A stretch of DNA of 42,336 nt from Bacteroidales bacterium (GTDB lineage Bacteria; Bacteroidota; Bacteroidia; Bacteroidales; UBA932), in contig JAFZIO010000054.1 of NCBI GenBank assembly GCA_017554335.1, forward strand, positions 1 through 42,336. Direction: 5' to 3'. Position numbers and translations under genes: made by a program. A model generated the notes under the pieces. It saw only the letters and a program-made list of their open reading frames with translations. It was not told the DNA's origin and did no database searches. Of the stretch, positions 19,953-28,404 are shown piece by piece. Numbering within the stretch: the stretch's first letter is position 1; each line of letters opens with the position of its first letter.

Positions 19953-22949
19953 ATGAGTGTTAGATTGAAACTGATTACGGTGTTTCTGGTGCTCCTTCAG
20001 GCATTCTCCGCCTGGGGCCAGAATGTTACCGTAACCGGTGTAGTAAAGGATGAGGCCGGATTCCCCGTTCCCGGGGCCTCGGTCTTTGTCCCGGGTACGA
20101 CCAGGGGTGTCATAACCGGAGACAAGGGCCAGTTCGTTTTCGATGTGCCTGCATCCACAAAGGGAATCAAGATTTCCTGCATAGGATACGACGATGCAGA
20201 CATCGACTTGTCCCAATCCAAGTTGAAGGACATCAGCATCGTTCTTAAGGAGTCCACAACCTTCCTGGAGAGCGCCGTGGCCGTGGGTTACGGATCCCCC
20301 AAGAAAGTCGAGTCTCTGGTGGGCAGCGTCACTACCGTGAGCTCTGAAAGCATACGCACAGCCCCCTCATCATCGGCCCTGGATGCACTTCAGGGGCAGG
20401 TTGCCGGCCTTGCTGTCCTTACTTCCGGAGGCGTGGCGGGAGACAACTCGGTGTCCATGAAGCTACATGGTACCGGATCCCTTACTTCTTCGTCGACCCC
20501 TCTTTACATCATAGACGGTGTGCCTTCCAGCTCGCGTTCCATCATGTCATTGAATCCTAATGACATAGAGTCCATTTCCATCTGCAAGGACGCGTCTGCG
20601 ACTTCCATTTACGGCGCCCGTGCGGCCAACGGAGTGGTGCACATCATCACCAAGAGCGGTTCGTACAACAACGACGCCACCATCACGGTGCGTTCCCAGT
20701 ACGGCATCTCCACCATCACCGACAAGTCGCTCTATGAGAACATGATGAGCAGTTCGGAGCTGGCCCGCCTATGGAATATGGCAGGTATCCATTCGGAGCA
20801 GTATGTCAAGGAGACCTTCTACGACAACGGCTACAATGCCGACACCAGGTGGTACAACTATGTGCAGCAGTTCAACAACCCTCAATACCAGAACGACATT
20901 TCCATTGAGGGCGGCGGCCAGAGGGTGGCATACCTTATCGGCGCATCCCAGTTCCATCAGAGGGGCTCGGCCATAGGTAACGTCTACGACCGCTTCACCA
21001 TCCGTTCCAACGTTCAGGGACGTCCGAAGGACTGGCTCAAAGTGGGTATGAACATGAGTGCGACCTACGACAAGACTATCCAGAACCCCAACTGGTCCAA
21101 CTCGTCCAACAACCGTAACTATACCTCAGGAGCCCTTTCCTACCTCACCCTGCCCTTCTATCCGGCAATCGATCCGGAAACGGGGGAGGAGTACGTGAAC
21201 GAGTATCCCGGCGGAATGATCAACCACCATACCTATATGGCCAACCGCGTCACGCCTACCGAGCGCCTCGGCCTCATGGGTACGGCTTTCGTTACCGTCG
21301 ACTTCACTCCGGACCTGAAGTTTTCTTCCAGGGCCGGTCTGGACGGCTACATCAACCGCTACACCGGAGTAATGAAGCCCGACTACTACCTCATGGGCGG
21401 CAGCGGCTGGAGGAGCCGCAGTACGGCATACAGCTATTCTTCGGTGCTCACCAACACCCTTGAGTACTCCTACGACAAGAACGACGCGGTCAAATTCAGC
21501 CTGCTGGCCGGTCACGAGGAGATTTTCAACGATTATGACGCATGGTCCGGTTCCATCGAGAATATCATCAATCCCCGAATCACCCTTATCAGCTCCGGAG
21601 ACCCAGAGACCCGCGAGATAGACGAGAGCCAGGTGCAGAGCGCCTTCCGTTCCTTCTTCGGGCATGGCGACGTTACCTTCCTGGAGAAGTATATCCTGGA
21701 CGGAACGGTGCGCGCAGATGCGTCGTCCCGCTTCGGTGCCTCCAACCGCTGGGGCGTATTCTGGTCTGCCGGTGCCTTGTGGAAGGCCAAAAGGGAGCCT
21801 TTCCTGAGGAACGTAGTATGGCTCAACGACCTTAACTTCAAGGTCAGCTATGGTACCTCCGGTAATGCCAACATATCTGATTACCAGGCGCTTAACCTCC
21901 TTGGCGAGGGAGGTGTGTACGACGGTACCAACGGCCTCTACTTTGCGCAGCCCGAGAATCCCGACCTTTCCTGGGAGAAGCAGGCACTCCTTACGGTGGC
22001 CCTTACCGGTAAGGTTCTGGACCGCGTGGACTTCGACGTGGAGTGGTATCACAGGAAAACCACCGACATGCTCATGAGCGTGCCCATTCCGGCCACCGTC
22101 GGCTTCAGTTCCCAGTACCGCAATGTGGGCGCCCTGCTCAATACGGGCGTCGACGTGACCCTGGGGTACGACATTATCCGCACCCGCGAGTCCTTCCTGC
22201 ATTTCCAGGCCACCTATAACTACAACGCAGAGAAGGTGCTTGAGCTCTTCGACGGCCGCGACCGCTGGGAGATAGCCAATACCGGCGTCGCCTTCGTGGT
22301 CGGCCAGCCTGTTATGTACTACTATCCCATTTACGCAGGCGTGGACAGGAACACCGGAAAGCCTACCTGGTATGTTCCCAATGCGGACGATGTGGATACT
22401 CCCACCATGGAAGAGACCACCGATGTATTCGCAGAGGAAGACCTTACCCAGAACACAGGCTACAAGCGTCACGCTCCGGTATACGGAGGATTCAGCTTCT
22501 CCGGCGCATGGAAGAACCTTTCCTTCCTGGCCGATTTCTCTTTTGTGCTCGGCAAGTACATGATAAACAACGATGCATATTTCTATGCCAACCCCAACAA
22601 CTTTGCCGACAGCAACCAGCATAAAGAGATATCCGATTTCTGGACCGAAACCAATCCGGATGCCAAATGGCCCGACTGGCGCCAGGGAACCGTGATGCAG
22701 TTCGACACCCACCTGCTGGAGGACGCATCCTTCCTCAGGCTCAAGAGCCTGCAGCTTGCTTACTCGCTGCCCAAGTCCGTCATGTCCAACATAAAGTTCA
22801 TGAAGGATCTGAAGTTTACATTCACAGGCCGTAACCTTCTTACGTTCACCAAGTTCTCCGGAATCGACCCGGAGGACGACACTAACGTCACCCTCGGCCT
22901 TCCTGCCAACTCCAAGCAAATGCTGCTTGGCATTGAACTTGTCTTCTAA
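19953..22949 (+). CDS. SusC/RagA-family TonB-dependent outer-membrane transporter (locus 2)
   Basis: The 998-residue protein has a signal peptide (MSVRLKLITVFLVLLQAFSA, WGQ), a carboxypeptidase-regulatory-like domain (VTVTGVVKDEAGFPVPGASV), a plug with NDIESISICKDASATSIYG and GVVHIITKSG, and a barrel ending LLGIELVF. The start at 19953 is chosen from the signal peptide and the promoter just upstream. It leads a seven-gene unit that includes a secreted protease, so its cargo may be peptides, as with RagA; this is inference from context. Confidence 0.94.
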   Translation: MSVRLKLITVFLVLLQAFSAWGQNVTVTGVVKDEAGFPVPGASVFVPGTTRGVITGDKGQFVFDVPASTKGIKISCIGYDDADIDLSQSKLKDISIVLKESTTFLESAVAVGYGSPKKVESLVGSVTTVSSESIRTAPSSSALDALQGQVAGLAVLTSGGVAGDNSVSMKLHGTGSLTSSSTPLYIIDGVPSSSRSIMSLNPNDIESISICKDASATSIYGARAANGVVHIITKSGSYNNDATITVRSQYGISTITDKSLYENMMSSSELARLWNMAGIHSEQYVKETFYDNGYNADTRWYNYVQQFNNPQYQNDISIEGGGQRVAYLIGASQFHQRGSAIGNVYDRFTIRSNVQGRPKDWLKVGMNMSATYDKTIQNPNWSNSSNNRNYTSGALSYLTLPFYPAIDPETGEEYVNEYPGGMINHHTYMANRVTPTERLGLMGTAFVTVDFTPDLKFSSRAGLDGYINRYTGVMKPDYYLMGGSGWRSRSTAYSYSSVLTNTLEYSYDKNDAVKFSLLAGHEEIFNDYDAWSGSIENIINPRITLISSGDPETREIDESQVQSAFRSFFGHGDVTFLEKYILDGTVRADASSRFGASNRWGVFWSAGALWKAKREPFLRNVVWLNDLNFKVSYGTSGNANISDYQALNLLGEGGVYDGTNGLYFAQPENPDLSWEKQALLTVALTGKVLDRVDFDVEWYHRKTTDMLMSVPIPATVGFSSQYRNVGALLNTGVDVTLGYDIIRTRESFLHFQATYNYNAEKVLELFDGRDRWEIANTGVAFVVGQPVMYYYPIYAGVDRNTGKPTWYVPNADDVDTPTMEETTDVFAEEDLTQNTGYKRHAPVYGGFSFSGAWKNLSFLADFSFVLGKYMINNDAYFYANPNNFADSNQHKEISDFWTETNPDAKWPDWRQGTVMQFDTHLLEDASFLRLKSLQLAYSLPKSVMSNIKFMKDLKFTFTGRNLLTFTKFSGIDPEDDTNVTLGLPANSKQMLLGIELVF

Positions 22950-22961
22950 AATATGCAAGCC

Positions 22962-24476
22962 ATGAAAAACACGATTAAATACTTGTTTGTTGCAGCTGCA
23001 CTTGCAGCCTTCTCCGCTTGCGACCTGAACCTTCTGCCCACAAACGCGATAGTTTACGAACCGGGCGGACAGGTTATTGCTACCCGCGAAGACCTGCTTC
23101 AGTTCGAAGCCAGGATCATGTCTGATTACCGTGCTGTCCACGGAGGCATGTACAATATAATAGAGGATGTCATGACGGACGGCTTCAACGCCTCGTCCGG
23201 ATTCGGAAACAACTACGGCAGCGTTCACCGCACCGACGACAGCTTCTCTTCCAGCGACAGCTACATAGATTCCTATTGGGGCAACCACTATACGGTCATC
23301 AAGGACTACAATGTGCTTATCAACGCCCTTAACGATGATATTAACGTACCTGACGGTACTGAAATCATTTCCTGGACTATCCAAGGAGAGGCTTACATGT
23401 TCCGTGCAGAGGCCTACATGAACCTTGTACGCCACTTCGGCGCCCAGTACGACCCCAACGACAACGGGGCCCTTGGTGTGCCCATAGTGCTTGAGTTCGA
23501 CCTCTATGCCCGTCCCGCAAGGAATACCGTCCACGAGGTGTACAATCAGATTAAGGCGGACCTTGATTCGGCGGCCGTACGTCTTGCCGACGTGCCGGGA
23601 CAGCTGCAGGCCGATTATCCCACCATCGACGCGGTGAATGCCCTCTATGCCCGTTATTACCTGGATACAAAGGATTACAAGAACGCAGCGGCGATGGCAG
23701 GGAAGGTTATATCCACCGGCAAGTACACCCTGTCCAATACGGCGGCCAAGCTTAAGGATGAATTCCGCGACGACGTAGGTACGGAGGCTATCATGCAGCT
23801 CTATGGCTCCCTCCAGGAGACGCCTAACGCCACCAGCGTATATACGAGCATGTTCTCTTCCCAGGACCATGGCGTCTGCTACCGCTCCCTCTTCCTGCCC
23901 ACCAGGAAGCTCGTCGACAGTTACGGCGCCAACGATATCCGCAAGGTGGTATGGTTCTCCAGCACCGACTATTACACAGAGGTGAACGGTTCCTACTACC
24001 GCGGCGACTTCTTCACCTTCGTGAAGTATCAGGGCAACAGCACCTTGTATTCCGGTGAGGTCCCCAACGGCGTGCAGATGTGCAAGCCTTTCCTGATCAG
24101 TGAGATGTATCTCATCAAAGCAGAGGCGGAAGCCATGCAGGATGATATACCCAAGGCAAAAACTACTATCAACCAGCTCCAGACCGCCCGCGGCGCCGCA
24201 AAGACCAGCGGACGTATTGAAGATATCCAGAACGAATGGTTCCGCGAGACCGTCGGCGAGGGCATGCGCTGGACCTGCCTCAAGCGCTGGGGTATCGGCT
24301 TCGACAAACGTGAGGCGCAGACCGGCACCCTTGCAAAGAATGCAGTCATGCAGGGCGATTACTACGACGCCCGCAGCCTTGCCGCTGACGACAGGTCTTT
24401 CATCTGGCCCATTCCCGCCGATGAAAGGCGTTTGAACGCCAACCTTAAACAGAATCCCGGTTACGGTACAGAATAA
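22962..24476 (+). CDS. SusD/RagB-family outer-membrane lipoprotein (locus 2)
   Basis: The 504-residue protein begins MKNTIKYLFVAAALAAFSAC, a lipoprotein signal with Cys20; an ATG at 22953 would add three residues. The SusD family is seen in the helical repeats (GEAYMFRAEAYMNLVRHFGA) and the C-terminal EWFRETVGEGMRWTCLKRWG segment. It follows the SusC gene by 12 nt and should form the binding lid of that transporter. Ligand unknown; the protease in the operon suggests peptides. Confidence 0.93.
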   Translation: MKNTIKYLFVAAALAAFSACDLNLLPTNAIVYEPGGQVIATREDLLQFEARIMSDYRAVHGGMYNIIEDVMTDGFNASSGFGNNYGSVHRTDDSFSSSDSYIDSYWGNHYTVIKDYNVLINALNDDINVPDGTEIISWTIQGEAYMFRAEAYMNLVRHFGAQYDPNDNGALGVPIVLEFDLYARPARNTVHEVYNQIKADLDSAAVRLADVPGQLQADYPTIDAVNALYARYYLDTKDYKNAAAMAGKVISTGKYTLSNTAAKLKDEFRDDVGTEAIMQLYGSLQETPNATSVYTSMFSSQDHGVCYRSLFLPTRKLVDSYGANDIRKVVWFSSTDYYTEVNGSYYRGDFFTFVKYQGNSTLYSGEVPNGVQMCKPFLISEMYLIKAEAEAMQDDIPKAKTTINQLQTARGAAKTSGRIEDIQNEWFRETVGEGMRWTCLKRWGIGFDKREAQTGTLAKNAVMQGDYYDARSLAADDRSFIWPIPADERRLNANLKQNPGYGTE

Positions 24477-24488
24477 AGGAGAAAGAGT

Positions 24489-25382
24489 ATGAAGAAGTTT
24501 TATCTTATTGCAGCCGCGCTGCTGGTGCTTGCAGGGTCTTCCTGCAGCCGTAAGGTGGAGTTTACGGATATTCCGTTCGTTTATTTCCCCAGCCCCTCGC
24601 TCTCCGTTTATGAAGATGCCGGTGTGGTGGATATTCCCGTGAAGGCCGTTTCCGACGTGGCTTTTACACTTACTTTCGAAACCGCTGACGGTGAGAAGGT
24701 GGATCAGTCCTCCGGTATCACCGTTCCCAACGGCCAGAGAGGAGTTGACTACGAAATAGAGGACAACGAGGCCGCCATCATCCGATTCAATGCGGGTGAA
24801 AGCGAAAAGAGCATCAAGGTGCGCATAACCGATTTCCCGGGCGTGCTGACAGGAAACAAGGACTTCACTATCAAGATGGTAAGCTCCGGCAACGAAGTAT
24901 GCAAAGGCGGCTATTCCTATTGCAAAGTCACAATTATAGATAACGACCATCCGCTGAAGAACATCCTTGGCGAATATACGGCCACGGATGCTGAAGGAGC
25001 GACCTGGACCCTTACTCTTGCTGCCGACCCGAATGACTGGTACACAACCTTTATAGACGGTATCGTCCCTACATTTGCCGGCAACTGGGTAGGTCAGGGC
25101 CTGCGCCATTATGTTCCCGCCACAGTGTCTGAAAACCTTTCAAAGATTTCCGTGAATCTTGGATACAAACTTGCCGATAAGTACAGCGGTTACGATATAT
25201 CCATCTGGGGGTACGACGGAACATATATTTACAATTCCGGTACCCTGGCTTTCGAGAAGACGGAAGACGGCTTCAAGCTGGACGGCACAAAGGGCTTTGT
25301 GGCCATCTACGAGAACGGCGGATACTATCTGGCCGCCTCTAATGCAATGGCCATGGCTCCTATTACGCTCGTTAAGAAATAA
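24489..25382 (+). CDS. Calx-beta-like surface lipoprotein, 297 residues
   Basis: The lipoprotein signal MKKFYLIAAALLVLAGSSC has Cys19. Residues about 22-155 look like a Calx-beta-type module (SVYEDAGVVDIPVKA, VDYEIEDNEAAIIRFNAGES, CKVTIIDND). The C-terminal half (LGEYTATDAEGATWTLTL onwards) resembles the repeats in the next protein. An AGGAG site precedes the start. Position after SusD fits a surface binding protein; the ligand is unknown. Confidence 0.8.
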   Translation: MKKFYLIAAALLVLAGSSCSRKVEFTDIPFVYFPSPSLSVYEDAGVVDIPVKAVSDVAFTLTFETADGEKVDQSSGITVPNGQRGVDYEIEDNEAAIIRFNAGESEKSIKVRITDFPGVLTGNKDFTIKMVSSGNEVCKGGYSYCKVTIIDNDHPLKNILGEYTATDAEGATWTLTLAADPNDWYTTFIDGIVPTFAGNWVGQGLRHYVPATVSENLSKISVNLGYKLADKYSGYDISIWGYDGTYIYNSGTLAFEKTEDGFKLDGTKGFVAIYENGGYYLAASNAMAMAPITLVKK

Positions 25383-25399
25383 CAATAAAAAACAAGAAT

Positions 25400-27697
25400 A
25401 TGAAAGCATCATTTTTCAAATCAGCGTTGCTGGCAATAGGCGCAATGGCCATGCTGGCATCCTGCGATTTCCTGAAGAAGGAAGATGTGCTCGTGGGATT
25501 CAGCTCCGCAACACCTTTTGCTGACGGAACAGCGACCCTTACGGTTTCACTCTCCTCGCCGGCTTCCTCAAATGTGTCAGTGAGCATTTCCTGCGACGGT
25601 AATCTACCCAACGGTGGGTTGACGTTCAGCAGCCCGGTGGAGATTCCTGCCGGCTCCACCTCCGGCGACTGTCATTTAACTCTGAATGAGGACAAGTTCT
25701 CTCCCGGAGAATACGATGCCGTTTTTACTATAGTTTCTGTAAAGGGAGCAAAAGTTGATCCTTCCAAAAACACTTGCTCGCTCAAGCTTATCGTTGAAGA
25801 AGACCCTGTAAATCCTGTGGTAACCCCTTCTGTGGTTTCCATTTCCAATTACAGCGAGTCCTTCACGGATGGCAAGGCTTCTTTCACTCTGGCCCTCGAC
25901 AAGGCTGCAGATTCTGATGTATATGTCAACTTCTCAGTTCAGACCGAGGTTGAAGGCTATGCCGCCATACCGGCGTCTGCCCTTACTTTCGACAATCCCG
26001 CCATCATTCCCGCAGGTGCCTTGTCCAAGGAAATCAGCGTGACCCTGGACGAGAGCGCAGTCCAGAAGGGAGTCAGCAATTATGCGATAATCGTCATCTC
26101 TTCCGTGAGCGACAATGCCGTCGTCGCCTCCTCCAAGACCAAGACTTATATTGAGGCAACTGCTCCGCTTGCAGCAAATCTGCGCAGCGACTGGACCGTA
26201 GCATTCGCAGGAGAATATGAAAGAGACGGAGTCGTGTATCACACCATAGAAGTCAAAGGCGTCGGGGAGAATGACGGTTATTATATTTTCCCTTATAATG
26301 CTGGAACTGTCGATTTCTATTTCAACGGCGATATGACAGCTTTCATCAAAACTATGGAAGAGATTGTCGCAGAACCGCTGGGTACAGAGCAGGCTTATCA
26401 GATCAAGAAGGGATCAACCGGTTGGTTGTATCAAAAATTCCCGGTAGGAGAATACGAAATCTGGATGCTGGGTTGCTCCGAATCCGGACATCTCACCGGA
26501 GACTATGCTACCAGTACCTTTAAGATTGAAGCTACTCCTGAGGTCCTTGCAGCTTACAATAAGTGGCTTGGCGAATGGAATGTTACACGCCAGTCAAAGA
26601 CAGACAAGTGGGTCATCACTGAAGACGTTCCCGGTGCCAGTTTCTGCATTCAGGGTATCGACGGTGACAATCCGACTATTGCCGACATCCAGGTCTATGC
26701 TGATTACGATGCTGCCAATGACGAGATTGTCCTCTATACCCAGGACTGCAAGACATGGTCTTATAACGGAACCGACTATACCATCGCACTGATAGGTATG
26801 TATGAAAACAGCACCAAGCTGGTCACCGGAGACTTCGATTTGGCTGTTATTTCCAGGACGGGAGACAATTCAGCAACCATTAAGTCCGGCGGGACCGTAA
26901 CCGTCAGCGGTGGCAGTACGTTCGATGTTACCGGCATGACTTTCTTTGCAATTCCGCCCAGTGGCAGCGGCTATGTGTTCAATGGCCAGGTGTTCTATCT
27001 GTGGCCCGAAACCATGACCAGGATCGAGGCTATCGAAAATGACCCTGTATATAACGCTTTCCTCGGTGACTGGAATATCAAGCGTATGAATTCTGAATGG
27101 GACGACAGCGCAAATGCATTCAAGGAGACCGGCGAAGTTTCCGATACCTGGACAATTTCTCCCAAACTGGCCGGATACACCTTCTATATTTCCGGTTTTG
27201 AAGGTTTCAGTGATGTGGTGATTGTTGCAGATTACAATGCCGCCAGCGGTTCACTCTCTGTTTCCGAGCAGAGTTTTACCATAGGTGAATACAAGCTTGC
27301 GACCCTTGCCTTGTTCCATTATCCCGGTGACGCCCAGTATCCGGCTGGTGACTATTTGTGGAATGGCGGAGCTACGGCATTCACGGGCAAGGTAGAAGGC
27401 GATTCCATCAAGCTGACCCCCGGCAAGGCAGGCGACTACGGTGATTTTGTCATGTTCCAGTTGTTCCAGTTGGAAAACGACTATTATTATAACTACCACG
27501 GGGACGGCTATGTCCTGCCCAACACCCTTACAAAGGCTGCGGCACCCAATGCGGTGAGCAAAAAGGCCATGGGCAAGGCTCAGAATGCCGGTTACAGGCT
27601 TTCCAAGAGCGGCTCCCAGATGCAGCGCATGTCTGCCCCCGCTACCGGAGTTTACCGTGGTGGCGACAAGATGGAACGCAACCTGCCTCTTAAATAA
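25400..27697 (+). CDS. Large modular surface lipoprotein, 765 residues
   Basis: The lipoprotein signal MKASFFKSALLAIGAMAMLASC has Cys22. Two Calx-beta-like modules follow (about residues 33-130 and 140-245). Two related repeats come next, starting YNKWLGEWNVTRQ (about 385) and YNAFLGDWNIKRM (about 548), each around 130 residues and ending in a D-Y-(D/N)-A-A segment. The preceding 297-residue protein has a similar LGEY unit, so the two genes probably share ancestry. A surface binding or adhesion role is inferred. The stop overlaps the next start by 1 nt. Confidence 0.8.
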   Translation: MKASFFKSALLAIGAMAMLASCDFLKKEDVLVGFSSATPFADGTATLTVSLSSPASSNVSVSISCDGNLPNGGLTFSSPVEIPAGSTSGDCHLTLNEDKFSPGEYDAVFTIVSVKGAKVDPSKNTCSLKLIVEEDPVNPVVTPSVVSISNYSESFTDGKASFTLALDKAADSDVYVNFSVQTEVEGYAAIPASALTFDNPAIIPAGALSKEISVTLDESAVQKGVSNYAIIVISSVSDNAVVASSKTKTYIEATAPLAANLRSDWTVAFAGEYERDGVVYHTIEVKGVGENDGYYIFPYNAGTVDFYFNGDMTAFIKTMEEIVAEPLGTEQAYQIKKGSTGWLYQKFPVGEYEIWMLGCSESGHLTGDYATSTFKIEATPEVLAAYNKWLGEWNVTRQSKTDKWVITEDVPGASFCIQGIDGDNPTIADIQVYADYDAANDEIVLYTQDCKTWSYNGTDYTIALIGMYENSTKLVTGDFDLAVISRTGDNSATIKSGGTVTVSGGSTFDVTGMTFFAIPPSGSGYVFNGQVFYLWPETMTRIEAIENDPVYNAFLGDWNIKRMNSEWDDSANAFKETGEVSDTWTISPKLAGYTFYISGFEGFSDVVIVADYNAASGSLSVSEQSFTIGEYKLATLALFHYPGDAQYPAGDYLWNGGATAFTGKVEGDSIKLTPGKAGDYGDFVMFQLFQLENDYYYNYHGDGYVLPNTLTKAAAPNAVSKKAMGKAQNAGYRLSKSGSQMQRMSAPATGVYRGGDKMERNLPLK

Positions 27698-28395
27698 TGA
27701 AAAGGTTTTTGCTACTGACCTGCCTGCTGGCCTGCTTCGCAAGCCTGTCGGCGCAGAACTATGACTACAAGCCCAGGGAAACCTGGCCTTATCTGCTGGA
27801 GGAATTTACCTCCGGGGGCGTGCATACCTCCGGAGGTGAAGACCTCAACGAAGGATGGTACAACATCTGTGTGGTGGACGGGAAACTCCATTTCGTTCAG
27901 GACGGCAAAATAATGGAAGCCAACATGTGGCAGATTCAGTATGCCCGTATAGGTGATTCCATGTATATAAACCGCATGGGGAAGATGCAGCAGGTGGTGG
28001 CCAAAGAGGGAATCTACATGCTGCTACGCTCGGTATTGGTAGACATGGACAGACTCTATAAAAGCGATATAGGCTACGGCGTAAGTTCAGCTACGGCTTC
28101 TACCCAGAGCGTCAATACCCTGGACATGGCTATGTCTAACATAAGCATGGGGTTGGAGATGGAGCTTGAGACTGCGATTGCCAAAGCTAAATACGGTTCA
28201 GAGCTGCCCCTCCGTGAGCATTACGACTTCATGCTTGGGGTAAGGCAGATAGAAGCCACCCGTTCAGCCGTTATGGCCCTACCCGGCATAGACAAGGTTG
28301 CGGCAAAGAAGTTTTTCAGGCAGGAGAAAATAAACTGGAACAAGAAAGAGTCCCTTGCGAAAGTTCTCAAGTATCTTGCTGACAATAATTTATAA
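27697..28395 (+). CDS. Secreted protein of unknown function, 232 residues
   Basis: It has a Sec signal peptide (MKRFLLLTCLLACFASLSAQ). I do not recognise the mature part; it includes a Met-rich helix-like centre (NTLDMAMSNISMGLEMELE) and a basic C-terminus. Its ATG overlaps the stop of the preceding lipoprotein gene and it ends 9 nt before the protease gene, so it belongs to the same operon. It may be a partner or inhibitor of the protease, but nothing in the sequence shows this. Confidence 0.75.
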   Translation: MKRFLLLTCLLACFASLSAQNYDYKPRETWPYLLEEFTSGGVHTSGGEDLNEGWYNICVVDGKLHFVQDGKIMEANMWQIQYARIGDSMYINRMGKMQQVVAKEGIYMLLRSVLVDMDRLYKSDIGYGVSSATASTQSVNTLDMAMSNISMGLEMELETAIAKAKYGSELPLREHYDFMLGVRQIEATRSAVMALPGIDKVAAKKFFRQEKINWNKKESLAKVLKYLADNNL

Positions 28396-28404
28396 GGATT
28401 CAGA

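Noticed and set aside
21126-25109. A very long minus-strand open frame (1327 residues) opposite the locus 2 SusC and SusD genes
   Set aside because: It is antisense to clear SusC/SusD genes with family motifs; the open frame is a side effect of GC-rich codon use and has no recognisable domains.
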